Shown: positions 12,965 to 26,325, numbered from the stretch's first letter. The stretch is DNA of 64,000 nucleotides from Peromyscus leucopus (GCF_004664715.2 NC_051079.1:62237660-62301659); one strand, 5' to 3'. The notes: generated by a model not told the origin, from the sequence alone. A program made the numbers and translations.

Positions 12965-14175
12965 GTAATTCAGTGACTTTCAAGTTTGTACAACTTTCTC
13001 ACACTCTAGCATCATATTTTCATTATCCTGGAGAGGAGCTGTCCTTTCTCATTCCCTCCTCCCAAACCCTAGCAAACACTGTTCCTGAAGATTTTCCTGT
13101 TCTGGATGTTGGCACAAAAGCAGCTAGAACATTTAGCCGTCTATGTGTGGCTCCTTTCATTCAGAACTGTTTCCAAGGCTCTACTTTATGCTGCCAAAGG
13201 CTGATTCTGTATATGGATTTACCAAATCTTATTTCCTCCATCAGCTAATAGACATCTAGGGTTTTACTTTTTGGAAAGTATGAATGCTGCTCTGAACATG
13301 TTCATACATTGCTTTTTGGTTTTGTTTTCAGCCAGAGCTGCACTATGGAGCTCAGGTTGGCCATGAACTTGCAGTCCTCTTGTCTCTATCTCCCAAGCAC
13401 TGGGATTACAGGATGACAGGGATCACATGCCTAGCCGTGTGCATGCTTCTGTGCAGACACATTTTCATTCTTATTCATTATACAGCTGTCAGAATTACTG
13501 GGTCTTATCATAACTATTTACCCCTTTGAGGACCTGCCATACTGTCTCTACAGCAGCTAAATTTTTAGTCAGCAGCAGTAGACAAGGAGCCCATAACTAC
13601 ACAGTCATCAAAATATATTTGTATCTTTTCTATTATAGCCATCTGGGGCATGTGAAGTAGTCTTAGCTGTAATTTTGAGGTGTGTTTCCCTAAAGGTTCA
13701 TGATGTTAAGTCTCTTTTCACATGTTCTAGGTCATGTGTGTGAATTCTCTAGAGAAATGTATGATTGAATCACTTGTGCATTTTTAAAATTGGGTTATTT
13801 GCCTATTGTTGAGCAATGAAAGTGTTTTATTTTTGATATGAGACCATTTTCAATCATATGTAAATATTGTCTCCAAGTCTACGATTAGTCTTTTTATTTT
13901 CTTGACAGTAATTAAATTCAATGACTTTTCAGTTTTAATGAAGTCAAATTTATCTGCTTTTATTCTTTGGTTATTTTTTGCTTTAGATGTCATATCTAAG
14001 AGATCATTGTCCAATCCAAGGACAAAGGTTTGTACTATGGTTTCTTTAAGTATTTCACAGCTTTCAGTAATTCATTTTGAATTAGCATCTGTATAGTATG
14101 AGGTAGGAGACCCAACTTCATTGTTTGTTTTTGGATATGCTATTGTCCCAGCACCATTTTATGAAAAGATCACCT
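12965..14175 (-). mobile_element. ancient L1 (L1M-type) fragment split by a B1
   Basis: The + strand is the reverse of an old L1. Landmarks in order are TTCCTGTTCTGGATGTTGGC, CTGAACATGTTCATACATTG, TTTTAAAATTGGGTTATTTG, GTCATATCTAAGAGATCATT and TCCCAGCACCATTTTATGAA. A B1-like insert interrupts it at 13,318-13,436. No reading frame survives. Confidence 0.8.
13318..13436 (-). mobile_element. B1-like SINE inside the L1 fragment
   Basis: GCAGTCCTCTTGTCTCTATC, then TCCCAAGCACTGGGATTACA is an inverted B1 end. It sits between two co-linear parts of the same L1 fragment, so it is a later insertion. Confidence 0.75.
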
Positions 14176-15267
14176 GGACTCTTGAGGTTGGCAAGATGGG
14201 TGGTATCATTTACATTTTATGGATGAGGAAACAAATCCCAGAAAAACTGTGACTGAATCAAGTCCTCTCAGATGGAAACAGTTAAGGATGTATTTGCCCT
14301 TTAAGTTACACCCCTAATTCTACCCTGAAGGACTCTTCACAATTTTCTAAAGGATCCTTGAAACGATTGACCATGGCATTTTCAGGAAAACTTCTCTGTG
14401 ATCTGACATGAGAGATTGACTTAGAGCATCATACCAAAGTCTTTCTCAGGAGGCAATCTGAGAATTTATGTAATCAAGCCAATATCTTCATTCAAAGGGG
14501 GAACAACACAGAGTTGTACATCCGTGGCCAGCCTATCTCTTCTGTTCATCCTAGCTCACTGATGACTCCATTCACCCCTGTCCACTGATGACCTTACCGG
14601 CAGGCATTCTTCTGCAGAATGGCCTCACATGGTGATGGTTAAATCCAGAGTGAGACTCCAGATGGGAACTTGGAGCCAAAACAACACTCCAGGCAACTGT
14701 TTTCTATTCCACTCATGGCATCTGTGTTATCCCTCGATGTCACAAGCCAGAGGAGCTCATTTCTAAGAAGGCCTTTCCCTAGACTGCAGGCTCTGATGAA
14801 TGTTTGCCTAGCCTGGAAGCAGCAGTAGTCACTGCCCTGGCCTTGTCCACACACCCAGCTATGACTGTTTGCCAGGCCAGAGTACAGATGAAGGAAGTCA
14901 TTTCTGAAAAGGAAGCATGATATTGAAGAAAGCACAGCTAGGCAAGCAGCATATGAGTCAGAACCCAGGGAGAAAGTCAGGGCTAAGGAATTAGGGGGAG
15001 CCTACCTCCAAAGTGGCTGAGGTACCATGGAGCACTGTCAGGAGATGGTCATGGTCTCAGAGTGTTTAGCTTCTGCTGCTAATAGGAGATAGAATTCCAT
15101 GTTCATGCCATACTCAGGAATGGCTTTACAGTCAATTTTACACTTTACAGCCAATGAGGCATAGTGCTATACCAAGTGAGGAGACATATCACCTCACCTG
15201 ACAAGGAAGGGTCCGTGTGGCTAGAAGACAGTGATGGCTGCTTGTTAAAGCCTTCTCAACCAAAACC

Positions 15268-15268
<1 letters not shown>

Positions 15269-15315
<47 letters not shown>
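15269..15315. repeat. (TG)n microsatellite
   Basis: About 23 perfect GT units within the E3-E4 intron. Confidence 0.95.
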
Positions 15316-15317
<2 letters not shown>

Positions 15318-16659
15318 TCTATAGCAAATGTGTTTGTACATACTGAGAGCTTTTGGTTATTATTTAGGGTCTCAATAAGGGAGTGGTAATGGTCCAAAGT
15401 TTCAATAGCTCTGTGTTGTATGGGATTCTCCTACACTAAAGGACACTGATAGAAAAGGTTTCACCTGAAGGGTCCAGTCATTTAAATGTCCAGTAAAATA
15501 CTGTTCAACTATAATAAGTAACTGGTTATAAAGACCACACTAATAGGTTTGGGGGTGAGGGGCCTGAGCATGTCTAAGAGAAACAATGGTTAAAGAAGGC
15601 TCAGGGGTAGCAGAAGAGGACATCTATGTGCTAACAAACCTGCAATGCCAGGGCCCAGAGCTCTGGGGCCAACAATAGACTCAGGAGAGTGGAAGCAAAG
15701 AGTCTACAAAGCAAAATCTAAGTTAGTCTGAGGTCTTACCAAGCTGTCTTCCTCTACATTGATATAGCTGCCATGAGCACATGTTCAAATCCATTAAATT
15801 CTCCTTTGACAAAAGAATCCAATGCTCTTTTTATTTTCACTTTGCAGCTTTTTCCATTACAGGCAGGAAGACTTTCTGTGAAGGTTTTCTCACTAGGCAC
15901 ATAATAGGTCCATGGAAAGGGGAACCCATGTTTGATCCTGGACTCTGTGGTAAATGTTTCTATAGGCCTTATGATGCCAAGACCTCACGGCAGACTCACA
16001 TCCCTTGGTCTATCTCCCGAGGGAATGAATGAGTTCCTTCCCAAGGCCAGGTGTTCTCTTCTCAGCACCCCTCTTTTCCAGAGTCACTGATCCACCCTCC
16101 CCTCATGCAGGGGTATTTCAAAATGTATTTGCAAGTAAAAAGAACTGGGTGCCTTGAGCAGGAAGGAACATACTGGAAAGCCCTCCCAGCACTCCTGTGA
16201 TGACTCACTGGCTACAAAGGCCCAGGTTCTTTTGTGAGGTGGGTGACTCTGTTCTGTAGACAGAGGAGATGTCATGCAGCCGGGCCTTTACCTGAGTCAC
16301 AGTGATGGCCAAGGTCAGAGCCAGGCTTCCTGTGCTGCGAGCTCATTACAAACTGGATTTGACGTCCGTCTTTGCAGTCACATCTCCGCTACCCTCATAA
16401 TTTCCTTGAGCTGTGGATCTGCCAGCAGTAAGATTTTCAAATTAGAAACATTTAAGGATTTTAGCCCAGCTAAATGCTGCCTTAATTATTTCCCAGCAAA
16501 ACTGCAAAGTCACAGAGACAAACGGTAAGTACACAAATAGCCATGATGCGGAGTGTGAGAAGTGCCCTTCAAGAGTCAGGGGAGACAGGGGGACGTGCCC
16601 GGTGGCTTAAGGGGAAAGCCCACATCAAACCATTACATTCTGAGATGTCTATATTGATG

Positions 16660-16692
16660 GTGGGGAGTCGGGGCGGGGGGTGGGGGGTGGCA
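16660..16692 (+). other. G-quadruplex candidate
   Basis: Four G-runs of 4-6 (GGGG AGTC GGGG C GGGGGG T GGGGGG) on the transcribed-RNA sense strand meet the simple G4 pattern, so a structure could form in the pre-mRNA. Structure only; no function is shown. Confidence 0.6.
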
Positions 16693-17242
16693 AGGAGACC
16701 TAGACTCTAGGAAGCTCTCTTTCACAGGCACTATTCCACTGGGTTCTTAGCAAGTCCATCTTTCTCTAAATAGAAGTATCTGAGGGCAGGGCCAGGGCAA
16801 AAAGAGCCAAGGAAAGCATCAACAGAGTTAACTACTAAACAAAGTGTGCATCTGATTTGCATTTAGCTGGGAAAATAACCTTACAGCTTCCATTTGTAAG
16901 GTAGCTGTTAGAGATAGCAGATAGTCCACCACTGGAGGGTGGGAACGTTTCTGCTTAGTGAATAGAATGCAAAGGACAAGGGGAAACCTTTCCTGGCCCT
17001 GAGATAGAGTCCTCAGGGCCCTAGTACTCTCTGCCTTGCTCCCTTAAGGGAGTACATGCCAGTTTAAAACCAAGAAGTGTGAGACAAAGTAGATCAGTGA
17101 TTGGCGAGGCCCAGAAAAACTGCTCAGGGGTGTGGAGTTCATTTGGGGGTCATGAAAATGTTCTGGAATTGATTACTGGGGATAGTTACATAACTTCACA
17201 AATATACTAAAAGTTATTTTACTGTATACTTTAAGGGGTAAG

Positions 17243-17460
17243 CTGGGGCTGGAGATATGGCTCAGTGGCTAAGACCACTGGCTACTCTTCCAAAGAACAT
17301 GGGATTGATTTTTCAGCATTCACATGGCATCCCACAACCATTTATAACTCTAGTCCCAGGAAGATCCAACGTCCTCTTCTAGTCTCTGCAGGTACCAGAC
17401 ACACATGAGGTGCACAGACATGCATGTGTACTATATACATAAATCACAAAAGGATAAATT
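17243..17460 (+). mobile_element. B2 SINE, diverged
   Basis: GGGGCTGGAGATATGGCTCA, CACTGGCTACTCTTCCAAAG, CCTCTTCTAGTCTCTGCAGG and ACACATGAGGTGCACAGACA follow the B2 order from head to tail, with AAATCACAAAAGGATAAAT at the end. Confidence 0.8.
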
Positions 17461-17499
17461 TATAGCATATGACATCCCAAGAGCCTTTGGAGCAGACCC

Positions 17500-17640
17500 A
17501 AGCTAGGTGTGTGGTGCACACCTGTAATCTAGCATTTGAGAGGTGAAGGCAAAAAGATCCAGAACTCAAGGTCATCCTCATCTTCTTGATGACTTAGAGG
17601 CCAGCCTGGGGTACATAAAATCCTTTCTCAAAAAGGAAAA
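17500..17640 (+). mobile_element. B1-related SINE, degraded
   Basis: GTGGTGCACACCTGTAATCT and AGAGGCCAGCCTGGGGTACA identify a B1-like copy with an internal duplication or insert around 17,570. Confidence 0.6.
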
Positions 17641-19283
17641 GAACCATCTTTAGCTAAGTATGTCATAGAAGGAGAAATACAGACAGGTAGAAATGTCCTT
17701 TTCTTATTTCCACTTACATCAGTCTTTTCCCTCCAAGGCCCAGCTGCTGTTGAAGCAGAGGGGCTGGGGGGGGCACCTTGAGTGTAATATGTCTCCCCAT
17801 CTCAAGGGTTCCTGGAACCCCATAGCACTCCTTTCTCTGAAGCTTCTGAAGGACCTTCTGCAGAGGCAAGAGTCCCTGGGAAAGGGACACAATCTGTTCA
17901 CTCTTCACTAATACTTGAGCAGGTTGGTCTGAAGTAGCTAGACAATCCCTAGGCAAGGCCACCAGTGACAGGAAACGGGAGGTGACTCACCTCAGTGAAA
18001 TACCTAATGATATCTGAACCCTGTCTCTACTGACTGATGTGCAAACCCTCCCTGATGTCTCTGAAGGGACAAGCCGCCCCACTCTGCAATGTCCAAGGAC
18101 TTAGAAAGATGGAGGTGGGATGTACTGATGACCTCTGAGCAACTGAGGTGTAACTCCAAGCCACCTTAGATGGGGGCTCATGTTAACCTTGCCACCGCAT
18201 GGGGAGGTCATGAGCATTTCTGAATCAGGAGGATTGGAGTAGTGATAGGTGTAAACCACAGCTTTCCTGAGGAAGAGCAATCCTGTTTAGGAGACCGCAT
18301 CTGCTTGTATGCAGCCAGTCTCAAATGCCAGGGGTAAGGTGAAGACCCTCTAATGACTACCAAAACAGTCAAGAACTCTGCCTTTATAGGCAATGGACTA
18401 GGAATCTCTTCAGTTATGTAGGGGATGGGGCACAGCTTTACAGGGAGCCAAAATTACCCCCAATTAAGAGGAAAATAATAAGAGAAACCAACACCATAAC
18501 ATCTTAAGCCATTGGTAGCAGCCCTGTAACCAGATGTGGGAGTTATAGGGCAGTTTGATACTATGTCCATTTAACAGAATAACAGTAGATTCACCCCTGA
18601 AGTCTATGAGCTCCCCAAACTTAAGTTCTTGTCCAGATTCCAGTACTCAGCAGGTGTTTCTTTTGGTAGAGCTGTCTTTAAATCCAATCAGGAAGCAGTT
18701 ACTTAACCCCATTAACATTCAAGCCACTACTGTAGCCATGGGCACATCATATTTCCTTGATTTGTTATTAGTAAATGTTTGGTTTTTGTGCCTGTTTTAC
18801 ATACCTATGTCCTTGGGATCAGCAAAAGGGAATGTGGAGTGGAAAATGTCTAAGATGACCTGTTCTTTTCTCTTCCAAACTAATAGACTCTTCCAGTGAG
18901 CTAAGAGATCATGATGGGGACACTTTCATTCTCACGTACTTTCCTGCATTTAGAAACGTGTATACAAAGATCAGTATGAGTTCTCAAAATGAAAACCAAA
19001 CGGTATGAACGAAGCTGTGTGCAGACAAGGTGGCAGCAGAAGAGACGGCTCCATGGGTGTGACCAGATGGAGACCCTGGCGCCAGGGGGAACCTCCCAAA
19101 CACACAGTTTACCCCACCCAACTTTGGTAATCCTGATACACTGGAGTTCCTAGTAGGGTATGGAAAGGACAAAGCTCCCCTGGGACTGTTCTGAAGCTCC
19201 TACAATAACTTTGTACAATAATCTTGACGCCGTGAGAGTGCCTCCGAGATCACCTTCTAATCCACTTTGATTTTTCCCTCTAG

Positions 19284-19395
19284 GTGGACCTACCATGACT
19301 TCTTCAACCGGTATCGAGTGTTGATGAAGAAGAGAGAGCTTGCCAACACCGACAAGAAGAGTATCTGCAAGTCCGTCCTGGAGAGTCTCATCAAG
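19284..19395 (+). CDS. Myo5b: Myo5b exon E4: converter region
   Basis: This 112-nt exon has acceptor TTCCCTCTAG and donor ATCAAG/GTGATC. After the split Arg codon it reads [20 protein letters not shown] and then [17 protein letters not shown]. This is the start of the converter, the module that turns small active-site movements into lever swing. [14 protein letters not shown] is the standard start of this region in myosin V. The exon ends in phase 0, directly followed in the mRNA by DPDKFQFG in E5. It is intact. Confidence 0.97.
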
Positions 19396-20059
19396 GTGAT
19401 CCAGCTGTAGGAGGGCATGGACCAAAAGCCCCAATAGTGGAGGGTGGGGGATACCTACAGCTTTGTCTTCATCCCTACAAAACTAAGACATTAAGCCATT
19501 GCATGCAACAGTGACTGGGAAAGGCTAGTCTCCTCCCCTACCTAGAGCACCCCATGCCTCTCCGCATCTCAGCACACGCAGAGCACAGGTCACTAGGGTG
19601 GGTATAGAGGCAACCCCTGGCTGCTGCTGCTGTCTCAGCATCTCTGGTTTCGCAGGGTTGATGTCCCCAGTGGAGGTCTGATCGGTAGCCAGCCTCAGCG
19701 TGTTCTAAATGAAACAGCAGGTTCTCAGGCCTTTGAAAAATGGTTTTAAATGGAACAACCCAAAAATCACATTTCAGGCTGAAGTATTGTTAAGAGCAGA
19801 GCCACAAGGGGCAAATCTTTAAATATTTCAATAGTTCTAGAGAGTGCCAAAGTTATAACAGAGTATTATAATCTGTGTCTCCATAAAATGCTAAATTATA
19901 GAAAATATCTTTCAGAATATGATAAAAAAATTGAATTAAACATGTTTTTTATAAACTAGCTGGCTAAGACAATGCTGAGAGGGTGGCCTATAATTAACTA
20001 TAGGTTGTACTTGGTTGATAGGACTCTGGTTAACTATGATGTTGCTGTGGTCCATTCAT

Positions 20060-20462
20060 CATCTGTAAATGGAGGCTTTTCTCTGTCCCACCCAATCTCA
20101 CAGCTGCTTTTAAAATAATCACTCAGAGGCTTATATTAATTATAAATGCTTGGCAGATGGCTCAGGCTTAGGCTTATTACTAGCTAGTTCTTACAATTAC
20201 TTAAATTAACCCATTTTTATTGATCTATGTATTGCCACATGGACTGTGACTTACTGGTTCTTTCACATCTTGCTTCTTGGGCAACTATCAGTATTTCTCT
20301 GGACTCTGCTCTTCTTCATCTCTGTCTTCAGTTTGAATATACTACCTAACTTTATTCTGCCTTGCCATTGGCCAAACAGCTTTATTTATCAACCAGTGAG
20401 AACAACACATATTCATAGTATACAGAAAGACATCCCACAGCAATCATCACTGTGCATGTTTT
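20060..20462. mobile_element. rodent interspersed repeat, family not named
   Basis: AGAGGCTTATATTAATTATA, ACTTAAATTAACCCATTTTT, TTGGCCAAACAGCTTTATTT and GAAAGACATCCCACAGCA are words I recognise from a repeat abundant in muroid genomes, but I cannot name the family safely. There is no reading frame of note. Confidence 0.6.
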
Positions 20463-21972
20463 GACATTTCATTTTTCATAGGTTAGGAAAATGTGTTCAA
20501 GATCAGCTGGGTTCAGTTCATCTATAGCACTGGGACTTCTCAGTGTCAGGGCTGGCCTCATGGTGTATAGCCCAAACCTGTGAGTAGCTTCCATGACCAT
20601 GTGAGTGCCTTCCACTTTATCCAGAGTCATCGTTTACCCTTACCTGGACCCCTTCAAGGTTATTAGCAGAACCTCCATCCACAGATGAGGAAACTGAAGT
20701 ACAGGAAGAGGCTGTAAATTGCTTAGGGTTTCACAGGCATCCTAATGCACAGTGCCTACTGATCTGGGGTGATAGGTTAGGGCTGCTCTGCACAGTTGTC
20801 TGTCCTGGAGATGGACTGCTCGCTTGTGCTTCAAGACTTCCCCTGCAGATAATACATTTCTTCATTTTCCCCAGCCCTTGGGCCATGTCTTCCAGATACA
20901 ACATTCCCTCTGAGCAGGACTTTGGCTGAGCCATAGGTTAGCCTTGAAGACCATGTGTCCAGTCCTCACCAGAGTGCTCTGTGTACTCAGGAGTAGAATG
21001 GTCAGAGGAGATATAGAGATGAAGATGGGCGTAGGCTGAGCAGCATGGTCTACCAGCCCCCTTCTGTGAGGACGGGCTGTTTGCTGGTAGATGCTTCATC
21101 AGGCCGTCTCTGAGGGCTTGATAAACCGCTGTAGCTAGTAAGAGGGGAGATGTGTATTCTGGTAGAATCACCCCTTCCAGGCTTTCAGAATGCCTTCTCA
21201 TCCTTAATCGCATGTGCCGTGTCCTGTACTCTCTAAGCGTGTTCTGAGTCCCTTCTCTGCCCCAGTCAGGGATGTCCCGAGGGAAGGGTATAAAATGCCC
21301 CACAGACTTGCCTGCAGGAGGCATTTTCTCAACTCTGGTTCCTCCTTCCAGATAACTCTAGCTTGTGTCAAGTTGACAAAAACCAACCACCACAGTAAAT
21401 GTCAGAACTTGGCTCCTTCCTGCCTGTGGTCTTCGTGGCAGCACACACTTAGATGACGATTGTTTGCAAAGAAGTCTCAGCCATCAGTGATTTACTCTCC
21501 CAGCCTTGTCCACAAGTGCCCTGCTGGGTCACCTTTCCTTATTTATTGGGGTAAACACAAGGAAGGACAGCTAATTTTAATCTCATAGATATGATTAAGA
21601 CAGTGACTACATGTTTGAAAAAAAGTTCATAGAGTTTTGCGTGTTATTTGCAATCTATAATTATGTGTGCTCATCTGTGATCCTTTAAGAATAATCAAAT
21701 GTTTACCAGACCAGGTCATTGCTTGCACAAAGGCCCAGACTCCATGACTACTCTTCCCATTTTGTACCACAGCCCAAAAGCCTTGGGTGGCTGGCTCCTT
21801 CTGATACCTACCTTCAGCTTCCTGTACATAGCCCTTCTCTTGTCTCTTGGTACCACAGGACAGTGGCATCTGCTCTGACCTTCTAGAATACTCCTCTAGC
21901 CTTACCTTCCATGGCTACCCCCCTTTGGCTCATGCAGATCTTTGCCCACTTCCACAGACATAACTGCCTAGA

Positions 21973-22173
21973 CCAGTGGCTCTCAACCTGTGAACCATGA
22001 ACCCTTTTATCACATAGGAGATGTCCTGCATATCAGATATTTACATTATTCATAACAGTAGCAAAAGTACAGTTATGAAGTATCAATGAAAATAATTTTA
22101 TGGTTGGGGTCACCACAACATGAAGAACTGTATTAGCGGGTTAGGAAGCTTTAGGAAGACTGAGAACCACTGG
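21973..22173. mobile_element. URR1 (hAT-Charlie-type) DNA transposon
   Basis: It starts CAGTGGCTCTCAACCTGTGA and ends GACTGAGAACCACTGG, an imperfect terminal inverted repeat. The inside includes TTCATAACAGTAGCAAAAGT and TATGGTTGGGGTCACCACAA. It lies in the opposite sense to the copy at 11.9 kb. Confidence 0.8.
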
Positions 22174-22471
22174 CCTAGACCATCCTTTTTGAACATTGCT
22201 TGTTTCTTGCTAGCTAATCCTTCCCATTCCTTCAAAGAGTCTCCTGCTTACTTTTCCGTCTGCCCTCCCCATGATGTTGGATTTTGAGAGCAGGCGTCTT
22301 TTTAATGGCCACATCCTGGATCCATGTCTGTCTTATCATGAAGACTGAAATCTGTTTAATGAATACTGAGAGTCTACTAGGGCAGGGGGAAGGAAAAGGG
22401 GGCATACATGCAATCTGGCAAGTAGTTCTGCCTTGGAAGGAAAGGCTAGTGTGTTTTGCAGAGTTCACTAA

Positions 22472-22714
<243 letters not shown>

Positions 22715-22856
22715 TGAGCCATTTGGGGGTGCATGTGAAGTCAGGAGAAAGGGGAGAGCCTCTCTGTCTGCAATCACAGTCCTTCCTCTTGGGCCCATCT
22801 GCTTCTTAAACTGCTCCTAGTACCTGTGTGCATCCCTGTCATGCCCTTCTTTGCTT

Positions 22857-22976
22857 TTTTTTTTTTTTTTTTTTTTTTTTCTGGTTTTTCGAGACAGGGT
22901 TTCTCTGTGTAGTTTTGGTGCCTGTCCTGGGTCTCGCTCTGTAGACCAGGCTGGCCACGAACTCAGAGATCTGGTG
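22857..22976 (-). mobile_element. young truncated B1 SINE with target-site duplication
   Basis: A poly-T (22,855-22,880) leads into an inverted B1 3' half (CGAGACAGGGTTTCTCTGTG, GTAGACCAGGCTGGCC). The sequence ATGCCCTTCTTTGCTT before it recurs as ATGCCCTTCTTGCTT after it, a clear target-site duplication. The copy is 5' truncated. Confidence 0.85.
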
Positions 22977-23267
22977 ATGCCCTTCTTGCTTCAGGGAGCA
23001 GATCTACCTTATGTGTCTCCTGATACCCAATATACATCCCCAGTCCACCAACACCAACCTAGTACCATCTGATTTGGGTGCAAACCAACCATTTCTACTT
23101 TGTCTGAACCCCAAAGTGAAACTACTATCTTTTAGGGAGAGAGATGACTCCAGCTAACTTGCGCGTAACCTAGTCATGCCAGAATTTTGAAAACCCTTGG
23201 ATGCTGGCTGGACGTGGAAAGGGCTGAGGAAGCCCTTCTATGAATACTCCTGCACTGAGACAGCACA

Positions 23268-25085
23268 GGGATGACACGCCTCCAGCCACAGCAGCTAGGA
23301 TGACATGCCTCCAGCCACAGCACAGGGCTGACATGCCTCCAGCCACAGCACAGGGCTGACATGCCTCCAGCCACAGCACAGGGCTGACATGCCTCCAGCC
23401 ACAGCACAGAGATGACATGCCTCCAGCCACAGCACAGGGCTGACATGCCTCCAGCCACAGCACAGGGCTGACATGCCTCCAGCCACAGCACAGGGCTGAC
23501 ATGCCTCCAGCCACAGCACAGGGCTGACATGCCTCCAGCCACAGCACAGGGCTGACATGCCTCCAGCCACAGCACAGGGCTGACATGCCTCCAGCCACAG
23601 CACAGAGATGACATGCCTCCAGCCACAGCACAGGGCTGACATGCCTCCAGCCACAGCAGCTAGGATGACATGCCTCCAGCCACAGCACAGGGCTGACATG
23701 CCTCCAGCCATAGCACAGAGATGACATGCCTCCAGCCACAGCACAGGGATGACATGCCTCCAGCCACACCAGCTAGGATGACATGCCTCCAGCCACACCA
23801 GCTAGGATGACATGCCTCCAGCCACAGCACAGGGATGGCATGCCTCCAGCCACACCAGCTAGGATGACATGCCTCCAGCCATAGCACAGGAATGACATGC
23901 CTCCAGCCACAGCACAGGGATGACATGCCTCCAGCCACAGCACAGGGATGACATGTCCACAGCACAGGGATGACATGTCTCCAGCCACAGCAGCTAGGAT
24001 GACATGCCTCCAGCCACAGCACAGGGATGACATGCCTCCAGCCACAGCAGCTAGGATGACATGCCTCCAGCCACAGCAGCTAGGATGACATGCCTCCAGC
24101 CACGGCACAGGGATGACATGCCTCCAGCCACAGCACAGGGATGACATGCCTCCAGCCACAGCACAGGGATGACATGCCTCCAGCCACAGCAGCTAGGATG
24201 ACATGCCTCCAGCCACAGCACAGGATGACATGCCTCCAGCACAGCACAGGGATGACATGCCTCCAGCCACAGCAGCTAGGATGACATGCCTCCAGCCACA
24301 GCAGCTAGGATGACATGCCTCCAGCCACAGCAGCTAGGATGACATGCCTCCAGCCACAGCAGCTAGGATGACATGCCTCCAGCCACAGCACAGGGATGAC
24401 ATGCCTCCAGCCACAGCACAGGGATGACATGCCTCCAGCCACAGCACAGGGATGACATGTCCACAGCACAGGGATGACATGTCTCCAGCCACAGCAGCTA
24501 GGATGACATGCCTCCAGCCACAGCACAGGGATGACATGCCTCCAGCCACAGCAGCTAGGATGACATGCCTCCAGCCACAGCAGCTAGGATGACATGCCTC
24601 CAGCCACGGCACAGGGATGACATGCCTCCAGCCACAGCAGCTAGGATGACATGCCTCCAGCCATAGCAGCTAGGATGACATGCCTCCAGCCATAGCATGC
24701 CTCCATAGGATGACATGCCTCCAGCCATAGCAGCTAGGATGACATGCCTCCAGCCATAGCAGCTAGGATGACATGCCTCCAGCCACAGCAGCTAGGATGA
24801 CATGCCTCCAGCCATAGCAGCTAGGATGACATGTCTCCAGCCATAGCAGCTAGGATGACATGTCTCCAGCCACAGCACAGGGCTGACATGCCTCCAACCA
24901 CAGCACAGGGCTGACATGCCTCCAGCCACTGCACAGAGATGACATGCCTCCAGCCACACCAGCTAGGATGACATGCCTCCAGCCACAGCACAGGGATGAC
25001 ATGCCTCCAACCACAGCAGCTAGGATGACATGCCTCCAGCCACAGCAGCTAGGATGACATGCCTCCAGCCACAGCAGCTACCGTG
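23268..25085. repeat. minisatellite, 28/29-bp units, about 64 copies
   Basis: The unit is TGACATGCCTCCAGCCACAG followed by one of two endings: CACAGGG(C/A) gives 28 bp and CAGCTAGGA gives 29 bp. The first third is mostly the GGGC form and the last third mostly the CAGCTAGGA form. A rare shortened unit (ACATGTCCACAGCACAGGG) at 23,951 and 24,455, and a CACGGCACAG variant at 24,101 and 24,605, are both exactly 504 bp apart, showing a later block duplication. All three minus frames stay open over long stretches (CCGWRHV-type repeats), but this is a by-product of the stop-free unit, not a gene. Confidence 0.95.
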
Positions 25086-26185
25086 CAGTAGAGCCGGGAC
25101 ACCAATAAGCCTCTCTTGCCTACCCAGTGCCACACACCACTCTCTTCCTAACCGATGGCCCTGGGCTGGTGAACAACAGGATGGCAGAGGCCGTCTCTAC
25201 TGAGGCAGGCGTAAAAGCCCTAGCGTCCAGTGCGATGCAGGTTGCCCCCTCCTCCTAGGCCTTCCCGGGAGTTGTGAGATGGAGACCCAGCCTGCTCACA
25301 GCAGTGCTCGCTCCTTTTTGCCTTAGAGAAGTGATGGAAACTGCCATGAAATCTCGTGTTTCGGAGCCAGTTTCTCAGGTGGCTGCTCAACCGTCTCCAC
25401 TAGAGAAAGAGAAACACAGACACGCCCCACATCCTCACCCAACCCTAAGCGCGGTATAGGCCTCTTTTGTGTGGTAAAGGTGGAGATGCTGACCTTGCTC
25501 ACCAGAGGCTGCTTACTTACACACAGCCAGAGATGGCTCTTGCCATGCCACCTCTGTACTGTTAAGACAGCCTCAGTGCAGAAGCTGTGGAGATAAAAGG
25601 ACAGACAGACCACCTCTGAGTGGCCCCACACAGTCCCTGCCCACTAATCCCATCGTTATTACTTGTCCCTCCCCAGAGAAGGCACCAACTCAGGCTTCCT
25701 GCTGGGGATCCTGCAACAGCATGCTGCAGTCTCCCTGCAGGGAGCATGTGACCCAGGGGATGGACAAAGCCTTGTGTGAAGGAAGGACAGAGAGATAGAC
25801 TAGGGGACCCTTGGGACTTCAGCATGCAGGTGCCGTGGGGCACTCAAGAGCACTTCCTTTCCCAGGGCTGTGCTAAGTGATCTCTTAGGTCCTCTCTCTG
25901 AGCCCTTGCAGTGAACTTGATGAGTGCTCAAGAAGGGTGGGAAGCCTCTGCTCTAGAGAGGGGCGGGTGGAGTGCTGAAGTGAGCGAGTGGGGATTTCAG
26001 GGCATTGAGAACTCAGAGGGAATCCTTGCTGGCCTGAGGAGTGTCTTGTCACTCAGCGAACACGTGCTCTGGTCCTCAACTGCCAGGCCCTGAACTAGGT
26101 GCAAGAACGCAGGGTGTTTGAACTATCTCTGAGCTCGTGGAGGTGCAGGGGGACAGACAGCTGTGTGACCCCGTTAAGGATGGGA

Positions 26186-26325
26186 GATGCTGGGCTGGAG
26201 AGAGGGCTCAGCAGTTAAGAGCACTGGCTGCTCTTCCCGAGGTCCCTGGTCCAATTCCCAGCACCCACACAGCAGCTCACACCTGTCTGTGACTCCAGTC
26301 AAGGTGGGGGTCCAACGGGGGCCAC
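26186..26325 (+). mobile_element. B2 SINE, 3' truncated
   Basis: ATGCTGGGCTGGAGAGAGGG, CAGCAGTTAAGAGCACTGGC and CAGCACCCACACAGCAGCTC match the B2 5' two-thirds. The end lies about 90 bp before the E6 acceptor. Confidence 0.85.

Noticed and set aside
23170..24612. Long overlapping minus-strand open frames with CCGWRHV/LWLEACQP repeats
   Set aside because: They arise because the 28/29-bp minisatellite unit has no stop codon in the minus frames. Several frames are open at once, unit length is not a multiple of three, and there is no codon bias or conserved domain.
23268..25085. CRISPR-like array
   Set aside because: Units are directly adjacent without unique spacers, and the host is a mammal. 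It is a minisatellite.
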